This document shows, piece by piece, positions 63,675 to 64,000 of a stretch of 64,000 nt of DNA. How positions within the stretch are numbered: position 1 is the first letter of the stretch; every line of letters starts with the position of its first letter. The position numbers and the translations under genes are program-made. Below the pieces are notes generated by a model. It did no database searches and was not told the DNA's origin. It saw only the letters and a list, made by a program, of their open reading frames with translations. The stretch comes from Butyricimonas virosa (GTDB lineage: Bacteria > Bacteroidota > Bacteroidia > Bacteroidales > Marinifilaceae): the NCBI RefSeq assembly GCF_025148635.1, contig NZ_CP102269.1:124001-188000 (forward strand), written 5' to 3'.

Positions 63675-64000
63675 TCCATTTTAAGCGTATACACTCTCTT
63701 TCCTTTTCGCAAACAGACGGAATCCCGGTAAACTCCTTCCACCCGGTACCCGTCAACGTTTTTTTCTTTCACGGATACCAGCCGCGTATTGTCTCCCGAC
63801 TTCATCAACCAAAAATCCCGTTTCCCCTTTCGTATTCTCCCGGCAAATTGAAACCCGGGAGGAGAATCCGGTTCTTCCACGGTAGCTTTTGCCCGCACCC
63901 GGGGAGACGGTTGTTTCACGCCCCGGGGAACCGTCCCCAAAAACGGATCCCGGTAATTCAGGAACAACGTGTCGGACTCCTCGTTCGTGATTGCTTGTCT
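63671..64000 (-). CDS. PilP/GspC-like secretion component, 5' end outside window
   Basis: The frame is open to the window edge, so only the C-terminal 109 codons are seen (LFLNYRDPFLGTVPRG, FQFAGRIRKGKRDFWLMKSG, VDGYRVEGVYRDSVCLRKGK). NYRDPFLG followed by a small beta domain with a GYRVEGV-type segment fits the periplasmic homology region of PilP/GspC. A TTG at 63967 is an internal codon, not a start. It overlaps the next gene by 4 nt. Confidence 0.6.
   Translation of the reverse strand, partial: RQAITNEESDTLFLNYRDPFLGTVPRGVKQPSPRVRAKATVEEPDSPPGFQFAGRIRKGKRDFWLMKSGDNTRLVSVKEKNVDGYRVEGVYRDSVCLRKGKRVYTLKME

Overview
The window looks like chromosomal DNA of a gut-type Bacteroidales bacterium, most likely Odoribacteraceae (Butyricimonas/Odoribacter-like). 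This is inferred from a NigD-like lipoprotein, a SusC/RagA-style carboxypeptidase-regulatory domain on the TonB receptor, alpha-2-macroglobulin next to sugar-nucleotide genes, TAnnTTTG-type promoter boxes and a Bacteroidetes-style Rhs/YD-repeat architecture. No rRNA, tRNA, CRISPR array or recognisable transposase gene was seen.

Region 1 (1-15.6 kb) is ordinary chromosome: a partial PafA-like alkaline phosphatase-superfamily protein, a TetR-like and an Lrp/AsnC regulator, a diacylglycerol-kinase-family lipid kinase, UDP-glucose 6-dehydrogenase, an alpha-2-macroglobulin lipoprotein with an intact CGEQ thioester motif, a small His-rich membrane protein followed by a TonB-dependent receptor, a NigD-like lipoprotein and an N-acetylmuramoyl-L-alanine amidase.

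Region 2 (about 16-60.4 kb, all minus strand) is a 44-kb polymorphic-toxin island built from two paralogous Rhs loci. Each locus starts with a secreted YD-repeat partner (A: 32849-35749; B: 56549-60406), then one full-length Rhs protein (A0: 28414-32838; B0: 51859-56529) with a variable C-terminal toxin tip and an immunity gene. Downstream lies a tandem array of truncated orphan cassettes (A1-A7 at 15981-27994; B1-B6 plus scraps B7-B9 at 37190-51025). A cassette is [5'-truncated Rhs core]-[toxin tip]-[immunity gene], and most are separated by a hairpin terminator. Tips include HHIVGQ nuclease-like (A0, A5), GIY-YIG-like (B1, B3), JAB/JAMM metallopeptidase-like (B2, B5) and several unnamed types. 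Immunity genes include DUF2019, DUF4279, Imm26-like, Imm32-like, colicin-immunity-like and lipoprotein types. Four orphan tips are broken (A5, A6, B2, B4), yet all twelve immunity genes that follow A1-A6 and B1-B6 are open. The array may therefore serve mainly as an immunity store plus a reservoir of tips that can recombine onto A0/B0.

Region 3 (60.5-64 kb) is a minus-strand operon of type II secretion/pseudopilus-like genes (PilP/GspC-like, PilX/GspK-like, two pseudopilins, GspF) directly upstream of the B locus. A decayed copy of a pseudopilin start and the gspF 3' end sits in the same place upstream of the A locus (35.9-36.2 kb). A secretion-Rhs unit was therefore probably duplicated as a block. 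The two secreted Rhs proteins would be the working effectors, and the pseudopilus is a candidate for their export, though this is only an inference from position.
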